From assembly GCA_011620445.1 (NCBI GenBank), contig WOZB01000069.1:1-6678 (forward strand): 6,678 nucleotides of DNA. Reading direction: 5' to 3'. This document shows, one piece after another, positions 1 to 5,842 of this stretch; the stretch's first letter is position 1; each line of letters starts with the position of its first letter. A program made the translations under genes and the position numbers. This stretch comes from Anaerolineaceae bacterium (GTDB taxonomy: Bacteria > Chloroflexota > Anaerolineae > Anaerolineales > Anaerolineaceae). Under the pieces are notes generated by a model. It saw only the letters and a list, made by a program, of their open reading frames with translations. It searched no databases and was not told the DNA's origin.

Positions 1-3
1 TGT

Positions 4-438
4 ATGAGTTTAGAGACAATCCTTTCACAGCATGGGTATCGCCTTTCAGGTGCAAGAAAGAAGATTTTGAGCATCCTAGCGGAGTGCGACCAACCTCTTA
101 GCCCGGCCGGCCTCCTTGATAAGCTGAAGGAGCAGGGTGAAAGTACCAGCCTGGTGACGGTTTACCGCAACCTGGATTTGCTGTCTGAACTCGGACTTGC
201 GGAAAGAATCTTCAATGCTGAAGGCAAATTGGGATACCTGACCTGTAAAAGCGCACATCACCACCACCACATCCTCTGCGTGAATTGCCGAAGTACAGTG
301 GAGTTTGAAGCGGCTGACGAACTGAAAGAGCTGATCGCGCATGCAGCTGCACAAACCCAATATGAAATTAGCGGCCACATGCTGCAGCTAATCGGCTTAT
401 GCCCGGCCTGCCAGGCCGCGGGGGAAAGTAAGTCATGA
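4..438 (+). CDS. zur: Fur-family zinc uptake regulator (Zur-like)
   Basis: A cytoplasmic Fur-family metal-dependent repressor, 144 aa, the usual length. Residues 1-75 form the winged-helix DNA-binding part, with the family signature TVYRNLDLL at 52-60. Residues 76-144 form the dimerisation and metal part. Two CxxC pairs, C92/C95 and C133/C136, are the structural zinc site. C81, the His run at 85-89, nearby E67 and H125 are candidate sensory ligands. A Cys about five residues before the His cluster is typical of Zur rather than iron-sensing Fur, and the next three genes are a zinc-type ABC transporter, so zinc sensing is the best inference. Mn or another metal is possible. The start at 4 fits the family N-terminus, but only 3 nt precede it, so an upstream start cannot be excluded. 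The stop overlaps the znuA start (ATGA, 435-438). Being first in the operon, it is probably autoregulated from a promoter outside the window. Confidence 0.9.
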   Translation: MSLETILSQHGYRLSGARKKILSILAECDQPLSPAGLLDKLKEQGESTSLVTVYRNLDLLSELGLAERIFNAEGKLGYLTCKSAHHHHHILCVNCRSTVEFEAADELKELIAHAAAQTQYEISGHMLQLIGLCPACQAAGESKS

Positions 439-1310
439 AAAGGCTATTGGGTTTATTTTTCCTTTTAGCCTTCTTAGTAGGATGCAGTGTGGTTACACCT
501 GCCCCGGTTAAAGAAAAGCTGCAAATTACAGTGAGCGTTGCCCCGCAGGCATGGTTGGTCAAAGCCCTGATGGGTGATTTGGCGGATGTGCAGAGCATGG
601 TCAACGTGGGTGATGATCCACACACCTATGAGCCCAAGCCGTCCCAAATGAAAGCACTGGCAGAAACAGATATTTACTTTACGATTGGTGTGGAATATGA
701 ACAAGCCTGGATGCCCAGGCTTTCCAACTCCAACGCCAAAATGCGGGTTGTGGATGTGACTACGGGGGTCAGTATGCTGGCCTCACAGGAGCATTCAGGA
801 GAGGCTAACTCAGGGCAAAGTGAATCTGACCCGCATATCTGGTTTTCTCCGCAGCGCATGAAGGTTGTAGCAAAAAACACGGCAGAGGCTCTCATCAGCT
901 ATAACCCGGTCAACAAAAGCATTTATGACAAGAACCTGACAGCCCTCCTCGAAAAGATTGACGCGGTGGACGCTTCTGTCAAAGACGCCTTGAAAGATAT
1001 AAATCATAAGCAATTCCTGATCATGCACCCGATGCTGGCTTACTTCGCCGAGGATTACGGTCTTGAGCAGCTGCCTGTTGAAATTGGAGGCCAGGAGCCC
1101 AGCCCCGGCGAATTGGCTCAGTTGTTGGATTTAGCCCAAAAAAACCAAATCAAGGCACTGTACATCCAGCGCAATACCAGCTTAAAAATGGCAGAAACGG
1201 TTAGCCAAGCTTTAGGTATCGAAAAAACAATTCAGCTGGAGCCGTTGGCCGAAGATTGGCCCGCGAATATGCTCGAAATTGCCAGGGTGTTGGCAGAAGG
1301 TCTTAACTAA
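435..1310 (+). CDS. znuA: Zinc ABC transporter substrate-binding lipoprotein (ZnuA/TroA family)
   Basis: A cluster A-I metal-binding protein, 291 aa, which captures zinc outside the membrane and hands it to the permease two genes downstream. Residues 1-17 are a lipoprotein signal: KR, a hydrophobic stretch, then lipobox LVGC with the lipidated Cys at 17. Metal ligands expected for the family are visible: H63 in DPHTYEP, H134 in DPHIWFSP, H198 in MHPMLAYF, and an acidic residue E269 in LEPLAEDW where Asp is common. His at the third position (Glu in Mn-type PsaA) favours zinc. The loop before H134 (about 116-132) is Ser/Glu-rich with a single His, not the long His-rich loop of many ZnuA proteins. 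The gene starts inside the zur stop codon and ends one base into the ATPase start (TAATG), so translation is probably coupled. Binding to Mn cannot be excluded. Confidence 0.92.
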   Translation: MKRLLGLFFLLAFLVGCSVVTPAPVKEKLQITVSVAPQAWLVKALMGDLADVQSMVNVGDDPHTYEPKPSQMKALAETDIYFTIGVEYEQAWMPRLSNSNAKMRVVDVTTGVSMLASQEHSGEANSGQSESDPHIWFSPQRMKVVAKNTAEALISYNPVNKSIYDKNLTALLEKIDAVDASVKDALKDINHKQFLIMHPMLAYFAEDYGLEQLPVEIGGQEPSPGELAQLLDLAQKNQIKALYIQRNTSLKMAETVSQALGIEKTIQLEPLAEDWPANMLEIARVLAEGLN

Positions 1311-2062
1311 TGGCTGTTTGTAATGAGACTGGCAGAGAATGCGTGATCCGGCTTGAGGATGTCAGCGCGGGTTATGAAGGGGATACCGTTCTCGAAAATG
1401 TAAACCTGAGGGTTGACGCTCAAGACTATATTGCCCTAATCGGGCCGAATGGCGGCGGCAAGACCACTATCATGCGGGTTATCCTGGGTCTTCTCAAGCC
1501 ATTCAGCGGAGAAGTGCAAGTGATGGGGCTACCTCCGAAAGAAGGACGCGCCTTTATCGGTTACGTACCCCAGAGCCAAATCAACGACCAGGCTTTCCCC
1601 ATCAATGTTTGGGATGTGGTGGGCATGGGACGTCTGAAGAGCGGCTGGTGGAATCAGCGTTATTCAGAAGCAGACAAACGGGTTATTGCTGAAAGTTTGC
1701 AAAAGACTGGTGTTTACGAACTCAGGAACAAGGGCATAGCAGATCTTTCGGGTGGTCAGCGCCAAAGGGTTTACATTTCAAGGGCTTTGGCAACAGATCC
1801 AAAAATTCTGCTGCTTGATGAGCCTACAGCAAATATTGATGCTGAAGCCAGCACGCAGCTCTATGAATTACTGGACGTCTTGAACGCAGAAGGCGCAACC
1901 GTGCTGATGGTTTCTCATGATCTTCATACCCTGGAAAGACATGCCAAGTCAGTGGGCTTCGTCAATCGGGGTTTGGTATTTGAGCATAGTAGAGGTGAGC
2001 AATCATCTCTTAATGAAGGCAATACTGCCCATGAGAACGGATGGGGGCACGAACATGCTTGA
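1310..2062 (+). CDS. znuC: Zinc ABC transporter ATP-binding protein (ZnuC)
   Basis: The ATPase subunit that powers zinc import, 250 aa, on the cytoplasmic face of the membrane. All nucleotide-binding motifs are intact: Walker A GPNGGGKTT at 45-53, Q-loop Q88, ABC signature LSGGQ at 146-150, Walker B ILLLDE ending in catalytic E171, and H-loop H203 in VSHD. The Walker A form GPNGGGKTT is common in the Mn/Zn/Fe group of ABC ATPases. The last 25 residues extend past the ATPase core and carry three His (241, 247, 249), which may bind metal. A good ribosome binding site, AGAAGG at 1295-1300, lies 9 nt before the ATG. The start overlaps the znuA stop by one base and the end overlaps the permease start by 8 nt. 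Substrate assignment rests on the neighbouring binding protein and Zur. Confidence 0.93.
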   Translation: MAVCNETGRECVIRLEDVSAGYEGDTVLENVNLRVDAQDYIALIGPNGGGKTTIMRVILGLLKPFSGEVQVMGLPPKEGRAFIGYVPQSQINDQAFPINVWDVVGMGRLKSGWWNQRYSEADKRVIAESLQKTGVYELRNKGIADLSGGQRQRVYISRALATDPKILLLDEPTANIDAEASTQLYELLDVLNAEGATVLMVSHDLHTLERHAKSVGFVNRGLVFEHSRGEQSSLNEGNTAHENGWGHEHA

Positions 2063-2894
2063 GTGGGTTCAGACAGTACTGGCTTATGATTTCATGCGGA
2101 ACGCCTTAATGGCCGCTGTGCTGGTGAGCCTTACCTGCGGGGCAATTGGCACTTTGGTTGTGCTCAACCGGATCGTGATGGTCAGCGGAGGCATTGCTCA
2201 TGCCGCCTATGGGGGCGTAGGGCTGGCTTACTATTTTGGCTTTGACCCTGTTTTGGGAGCGATAGGATTTGGCTTGATTTCTTCCATTGGCATGGGTTTG
2301 ACCCAACGTAAATTACACGAGCGCGCGGATACAGTTATTGGCGTGCTATGGGCGATTGGCATGGCCATCGGCATCATTTTTGTGAGCCTCAGCCCGGGCT
2401 ACAAAGCTGACCTGATGAGTTACCTCTTCGGCAGCATCCTGGCAGTCTCGGTTTTGGATTTGTGGTTGATGTTGGCTATTGCGAGCTTAGCCCTCCTTTT
2501 CATCTTGCTTTTCTACCGCCCTTTGCAGGCCATTTCGTTTGACGAAACTTTTGCCGAAGTACGCAATGTGCCCGTGACCGGTTTGTACCTGGCGATGATT
2601 GTTGTGGTCGGTTTGGCTGTCGTGATCAGTATGCGGGTGGTAGGGCTGATCCTGGTGATTGCCTTCCTCACTATTCCGCCAGCCATCGCCAACATGTTTT
2701 GCAGGCGGATCTGGGAAATCATGCTGCTTGCCATCGGACTGGGACTGGTGTTTAGTATTTCTGGTTTGCTATTGTCGTACAGCCTCAACTTGCCCGCTGG
2801 GGCCGTCATCATCCTGATCATGGGTGTTGCCTATCTGCTGGCAAGCCTTTTGAAATCTGGAGAAACCCGGCAAAATAAAGTCAAGAAATCCTGA
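2055..2894 (+). CDS. znuB: Zinc ABC transporter permease (ZnuB, ABC-3 family)
   Basis: An integral membrane permease of the ABC-3 family, 279 aa from the chosen start. About eight or nine hydrophobic segments are visible (roughly 15-37, 47-61, 65-82, 91-112, 120-153, possibly two, 176-193, 195-215, 221-244, 246-266). Family landmarks are GGIAHAAYGGVGLAYY near 45-60 (the conserved His-Ala-Gly stretch) and LVIAFLTIPPAIA near 200-212. The frame is open back to 1917, inside znuC, but the residues before 2055 are hydrophilic and unlike permease N-termini. The ATG at 2055 gives the usual MLEWVQ-type start and overlaps the znuC stop by 8 nt. In-frame ATGs at 2013 and 2031 are alternatives: AGAGGTGAG at 1991-1999 lies 13 nt before the former, AAGG at 2016-2019 lies 11 nt before the latter. 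The C-terminal tail is basic (KVKKS). It ends the zinc operon; no clear terminator follows. Confidence 0.9.
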   Translation: MLEWVQTVLAYDFMRNALMAAVLVSLTCGAIGTLVVLNRIVMVSGGIAHAAYGGVGLAYYFGFDPVLGAIGFGLISSIGMGLTQRKLHERADTVIGVLWAIGMAIGIIFVSLSPGYKADLMSYLFGSILAVSVLDLWLMLAIASLALLFILLFYRPLQAISFDETFAEVRNVPVTGLYLAMIVVVGLAVVISMRVVGLILVIAFLTIPPAIANMFCRRIWEIMLLAIGLGLVFSISGLLLSYSLNLPAGAVIILIMGVAYLLASLLKSGETRQNKVKKS

Positions 2895-2921
2895 TCAGGC
2901 TTCCAAATCAGGCTTCCAAAT
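2894..2921. repeat. Short tandem repeat, 13-bp unit, 2.15 copies
   Basis: The unit ATCAGGCTTCCAA occurs twice head to tail, followed by two more matching bases. It starts on the last base of the znuB stop codon. A perfect 10-bp palindrome, CCTGATCAGG at 2890-2899, spans the stop codon and overlaps the first copy. There is no GC-rich stem with a T-run, so it is not an intrinsic terminator. It is most simply a small local duplication, with no function that I can see. Confidence 0.8.
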
Positions 2922-2944
2922 TACCTTCTGAGGACCAATTGATG

Positions 2945-2950
2945 TAAAAT
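2945..2950 (+). promoter_or_regulatory. Candidate -10 box of the lipid-module operon
   Basis: TAAAAT lies 10 nt before the ATG at 2961, so transcription would start about 0-5 nt before the start codon. No purine-rich ribosome binding site is present between the box and the ATG. A -35 element at the expected distance (about 2922-2927, TACCTT) is poor. A leaderless or nearly leaderless mRNA is the inference. The 66-nt gap between operons (2895-2960) holds nothing else apart from the short repeat. Confidence 0.4.
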
Positions 2951-2960
2951 CAAAGTCCTG

Positions 2961-3869
2961 ATGAATCTTTTAGATTTCCTAAAAGCTGATACGCCAGTGC
3001 GGTTGGGCCTTTGGCTCGGCAGAGTCGTGCCGCTTGCCAGCGGGCGGAAACTTGCGCTAAAGCTGGGAGCTTACCTTGCCAGTAGGAAGAAGAATCCCAT
3101 CCGGATGGCGATTATTGCCAACCAAGCGGTAATCTCTGGCGGCAAGTTATCCCCCGAAGAATTGAACCAGCGTTGTTTAGAAGTCTGCCAATCCTTAGTT
3201 ATCAGCCTTTTTGAATATTTTTACTATTACCGGCATCGTGAAGAACTCAAATCGGCCTACACTCTTTCCGAAGAAGCCCATGCGATGTTTTTTGAGGATG
3301 AAAATCTGGGAGAACCTTTACTCTTCTTGGGCCCTCATTTAGGCAATTTTGACTTACTGTCCTCGATCGTGTCCACATGTGGGATTAAAGGACTGGTGCT
3401 GGGAGTGCCTTCCCCAAATGAAGCTTATAAAGCGCAGAACAAACTACGGGCAGAGCAAGGCTTAAACGTGGTGCCAATGTCGCTGGAGGCCTTCCGGCAA
3501 GCGCGTAAGGTACTGGCAGAAAAAGGGGTGGTTATTACCGGCGTTGACCGACCCAGCGAAGACCCCAGATTAAAGCGCATGCCATTGTTCTTTGGCCAGC
3601 CTTCGAGGTTGCCAACTTTTTATGAAAAACTGGCTGTTGATTCAGGAGCAAGAATTCGCATTGCGGCGGCAATCCGCCAAGCGGACGGCAGATATCACGT
3701 GATTGCCACAGAACCGATTTATTTTTCCGCCAGTGATGAGGCAGGTGATGGTAATATCAAGAAGATCACTGCGGTCATTGAACCTTGGATTCAGCAATAT
3801 GCCAACCAATGGGCAATCATCAAACCGTTATGGTCAACAGAAATATCTACTGAAGAGGCACGCAAATGA
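2961..3869 (+). CDS. Lysophospholipid/lipid A-type acyltransferase (LpxL/HtrB-PatA superfamily)
   Basis: A membrane-associated acyltransferase of the LpxL/HtrB (lipid A biosynthesis acyltransferase) family, 302 aa, normal length. It is expected to transfer a fatty acyl group to a glycolipid or phospholipid at the inner leaflet. The catalytic H(x4)D motif is intact: H126 and D131 in HLGNFD. Further family landmarks are VDRP at 195-198, the segment MPLFFGQPSRLPTF at 207-220, and the C-terminal QWAIIKPLW at 283-291. The N-terminal part is mildly hydrophobic but has no clear signal peptide. An in-frame stop at 2940-2942 leaves ATG 2961 as the only reasonable start. The gene overlaps by 4 nt (ATGA) a CDP-alcohol phosphatidyltransferase, an arrangement recalling actinobacterial phosphatidylinositol synthase/PatA pairs. 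A phospholipid-based acceptor is therefore as likely as lipid A. The true substrate is unknown. Confidence 0.85.
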   Translation: MNLLDFLKADTPVRLGLWLGRVVPLASGRKLALKLGAYLASRKKNPIRMAIIANQAVISGGKLSPEELNQRCLEVCQSLVISLFEYFYYYRHREELKSAYTLSEEAHAMFFEDENLGEPLLFLGPHLGNFDLLSSIVSTCGIKGLVLGVPSPNEAYKAQNKLRAEQGLNVVPMSLEAFRQARKVLAEKGVVITGVDRPSEDPRLKRMPLFFGQPSRLPTFYEKLAVDSGARIRIAAAIRQADGRYHVIATEPIYFSASDEAGDGNIKKITAVIEPWIQQYANQWAIIKPLWSTEISTEEARK

Positions 3870-4708
3870 GTGAAAGCGAAAAACCTACCGGGCAACATGT
3901 CCGCATTAATCAGTCGCTGCTAAGTTTTTTGGAAAGGCCAGCGCTGCGCTATATGGCCAGCCGGGCTCCACTTTGGGTTACTCCGGATGTGATGACCGCG
4001 TTTGGCACTTTTGCTTCAATCCTGATCTTTGTTTCATATATCATGGTAGGCAAGGATTTCAGGGCGGGAGAGGACAATCTACGCTACAACTGGTGGCTGA
4101 TTATGGCCGCATTGGGATTTGTCTTAAATTGGGTGGGTGATAGCTTGGATGGCACAATCGCCCGTTTTCGCCATATCGAGAGGCCACGTTTCGGCTTCTT
4201 CCTGGATCATTCTATTGATGCTTTTAGTACAGTGCTGATCTTCCTGGGTATCGGAATTTCTGGTTTGGGCAACCTCCAAATTACATCTTTTGCATTGATA
4301 GGATACCTATTGTTGATGATCAATGTGTACCTGAAAACTTATGTATCCGGTGTTTTCGTGATGACGAACATAGGTTTGGGCCCCACCGAAATTCGTCTTA
4401 TCGGCATCGTCGTCAATATTTTCTATTTTTTCAAAGGGCAAATTTACCTGAACCCAAAGACATTCCCTGGAATGTACCTTCCGGAGCACACTACGATGAT
4501 GACCCTGGTAATGGGCGTGATTGGTTTTATTCTGATAACTTACTTCCTGGTCCAAAGCATCGTGGATGCCAAAGGACTTTCTCATGTGGATGAAAAGGCC
4601 CGGGCACAGAAGATAGCTGAAAAAGAAAAAGAGCAAAGCCGCCTGAGCAAATTGGAGGAATCCAAGGCCAAGGTCGCAAGAACGGCCTCTCAATCGGAGA
4701 ATGATTAA
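3866..4708 (+). CDS. CDP-alcohol phosphatidyltransferase
   Basis: An integral membrane enzyme of the CDP-alcohol phosphatidyltransferase family, 280 aa. Such enzymes displace CMP from a CDP-linked donor with an alcohol to make a phosphodiester lipid. The metal-binding signature is complete: D92, D95, G96, A99, R100, G110, D114 and D118, with nine residues between R100 and G110. About six membrane segments are visible (roughly 43-62, 75-92, 117-135, 141-165, 177-190, 211-231). The last 45 residues form a soluble, highly charged Lys/Glu/Ala-rich tail, likely helical. GAAGAGG at 3852-3858 is a good ribosome binding site 7 nt before the ATG, which overlaps the acyltransferase stop. Head group (glycerol phosphate, inositol phosphate or other) cannot be read from the sequence. 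Its 3' end faces the ROK-like gene, 7 nt away, with no terminator between. Confidence 0.88.
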   Translation: MSESEKPTGQHVRINQSLLSFLERPALRYMASRAPLWVTPDVMTAFGTFASILIFVSYIMVGKDFRAGEDNLRYNWWLIMAALGFVLNWVGDSLDGTIARFRHIERPRFGFFLDHSIDAFSTVLIFLGIGISGLGNLQITSFALIGYLLLMINVYLKTYVSGVFVMTNIGLGPTEIRLIGIVVNIFYFFKGQIYLNPKTFPGMYLPEHTTMMTLVMGVIGFILITYFLVQSIVDAKGLSHVDEKARAQKIAEKEKEQSRLSKLEESKAKVARTASQSEND

Positions 4709-4715
4709 TCTGTAA

Positions 4716-5690
4716 TTAGGAGGTCTTTTCTGAATTTCTAAAAGCAGCACACGCGGGGGCAAGTGCCTGCAATTCTGGAAGATGCACACCAAGTGTGGAA
4801 GCGAGTATTTGCGGAAGTTTGGAATCCACAAGGCCTGTCGCTTCGGCGATCCCCTGGCTGACAGCGATTTCAAAATTTTTACCAAGAAGGCAGGCCGGGT
4901 AGCCTAAAACGAAGACATCCGGACGCAGAAGCATGGTAGCCCCAGCCAGGCATTGGCCAAGAATTTTCCCAATCTCAACAAAACTCTCGAGAGCATAAGG
5001 ATCCCCTTGATTGGCATCCTGGATAACTTGCAATAAAGTTACGTCATGCTCCCAATGCTGCAGATGTTTGTTGATGATTGTGCGCAGCATACCCGTGCTG
5101 CTGCAGATTTGATTGTAGCTCACGGGGGTTTTGTGGATGGGATGGTACAAGCCGCTGCTCAGGCTGCCAATGTTACCGGCTGTACCCCCGGGATTGCGGT
5201 AAACTTTGCCGTCAGTAAGGATGCCCAGGCGCAGGTCTGGCTCTTGACTGACGAAGATGAGATTGCGGATACTTTTACACTTATCAAAAAGGAATTCGGC
5301 CAGCGCGCCAGAATTGGCTTTTTGTTCCATGTAAACAGGTAAATTAAAACGCATGCTGAGTTGGGAGCGGATAGAAACTTCATGAAGCTCAGGAAAATCC
5401 TCAGCAGAACTCAGGATGCCAGTTTCGTTATCGTAATCTCCCGTGATAGCTACAGAAACCCGGTCTGGTAGGGGCAATCTTTGGGCTTGCACCAGCGAAA
5501 GCAATTTGTCAGCCTCTATGGATAACTGGTCGAGAATAGACGTGAAGCTATCTTTGTTGCGGACGGGAGCCGTCATTGTCTCGTAGATACTGCCGGTCAG
5601 GCTGCCATAGACGAGGAGAAAGCGCTCACCATCCAAGTTCATCCCCAGAATGTTGTTGGTTGATTGTTGACCCGGTTGGGATTTAAGCAT
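4716..5690 (-). CDS. Degenerate ROK-family protein (probable pseudokinase or sugar sensor)
   Basis: A 324-aa protein with the layout of a ROK (repressor, ORF, kinase) sugar-kinase fold but with its key residues lost. The N-terminal phosphate motif, DxGGT in kinases, reads NLDGE at 18-22. The catalytic Asp of ENDAN is Lys: EQKAN at 122-126, with K124. The GTGxG segment reads SQEPDLRLG at 148-156. AGEIGH reads AGNIGS at 171-176, so the His zinc ligand is missing, and the CxCGxxGC zinc motif is absent. Still recognisable are the TDGKVYRN segment (159-166) and RPDVFVLGY (256-264). There is no N-terminal helix-turn-helix, unlike ROK repressors. It may bind a sugar or act as a scaffold; kinase activity is unlikely. 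A TTG at 5696, with AAGG 7 nt upstream, is an alternative start adding two residues. It is divergent from the TetR gene and convergent with the lipid module. Confidence 0.75.
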   Translation of the reverse strand: MLKSQPGQQSTNNILGMNLDGERFLLVYGSLTGSIYETMTAPVRNKDSFTSILDQLSIEADKLLSLVQAQRLPLPDRVSVAITGDYDNETGILSSAEDFPELHEVSIRSQLSMRFNLPVYMEQKANSGALAEFLFDKCKSIRNLIFVSQEPDLRLGILTDGKVYRNPGGTAGNIGSLSSGLYHPIHKTPVSYNQICSSTGMLRTIINKHLQHWEHDVTLLQVIQDANQGDPYALESFVEIGKILGQCLAGATMLLRPDVFVLGYPACLLGKNFEIAVSQGIAEATGLVDSKLPQILASTLGVHLPELQALAPACAAFRNSEKTS

Positions 5691-5697
5691 GCCCAAA

Positions 5698-5703
5698 ATT
5701 ATA
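5698..5703 (-). promoter_or_regulatory. Candidate -10 box of the ROK-like gene
   Basis: Read on the minus strand, 5703-5698 is a perfect TATAAT, with 7 nt between it and the ATG at 5690. Transcription from it would begin at about the start codon, giving a leaderless mRNA. No convincing -35 element lies 16-18 nt upstream. The same bases could instead simply be the spacer between AAGG (about 5707-5704) and a TTG start at 5696, with the promoter further upstream. Confidence 0.35.
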
Positions 5704-5751
5704 CCTTTTTCATCAAAACTCGGATTTCTCTGTTTCCACCGATTTTTTGCC

Positions 5752-5780
5752 TTGACGATAATTTACACAGCTTTTATAAT
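5752..5780 (+). promoter_or_regulatory. Sigma-70-type promoter of the TetR/radical SAM operon
   Basis: TTGACG (5752-5757; 5 of 6 matches to the -35 consensus) and TATAAT (5775-5780; 6 of 6) are separated by exactly 17 nt, the optimal spacing. The transcription start is expected near 5787, giving a leader of about 56 nt before the ATG at 5843. It lies in the 146-nt gap between the divergent ROK-like and TetR genes. Confidence 0.8.
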
Positions 5781-5782
5781 CA

Positions 5783-5794
5783 TCTAATAATAGA
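5783..5794. promoter_or_regulatory. Imperfect palindrome over the predicted start point (candidate operator)
   Basis: TCTAATAATAGA is a 12-bp inverted repeat with 10 of 12 positions symmetric (outer arms TCTA/TAGA). It covers the expected transcription start of the TetR gene, a usual place for a TetR autorepression operator. Its AT-richness makes chance symmetry possible. Confidence 0.35.
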
Positions 5795-5799
5795 CACAA

Positions 5800-5813
5800 G
5801 TACATAAATATAC
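5800..5813. promoter_or_regulatory. Second imperfect palindrome in the TetR leader (candidate operator)
   Basis: GTACATAAATATAC is a 14-bp inverted repeat with 10 of 14 symmetric positions and outer arms GTA/TAC. It lies about 13-26 nt into the predicted leader of the TetR mRNA. GTA...TAC-type half sites are common among operators of TetR-family proteins. Chance symmetry in AT-rich DNA remains possible. Confidence 0.35.
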
Positions 5814-5842
5814 GCGAAATCAAAGAGCGAACAGGAAAATCC

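Noticed and set aside
250..290. CAC-rich run in zur as a microsatellite
   Set aside because: It encodes the His cluster typical of Fur-family metal sites and is explained by the protein.
404..418. GC-rich inverted repeat near the zur stop codon
   Set aside because: CGGCCTG/CAGGCCG with one central base encodes the structural zinc CPAC segment. It has no T-run, so it is not a terminator; chance or coding constraint explains it.
1917..2054. Longer N-terminus for the permease
   Set aside because: The extra 46 residues are the znuC C-terminal region read in another frame and are not permease-like; ATG 2055 fits the family start.
2890..2921. Terminator or attachment site after znuB
   Set aside because: Only a 10-bp palindrome and a 13-bp tandem duplication are present, with no T-run, integrase gene or flanking mobile element.
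4307..4885. Minus-strand open frame of 192 codons across the junction of the lipid module and the ROK-like gene
   Set aside because: It is antisense to the conserved CDP-alcohol phosphatidyltransferase and overlaps the ROK-like gene in another frame. The translation is low complexity and resembles no family I know.
5046..5342. Plus-strand open frame of 98 codons inside the ROK-like gene
   Set aside because: It is antisense to recognisable ROK segments, has no ribosome binding site that I can see and no family resemblance.
5773..5799. Alternative minus-strand promoter for the ROK-like gene (TTGTGT and TATAAA)
   Set aside because: The spacing is only 15 nt and the -35 match is weak; the region is AT-rich enough to give such matches by chance.
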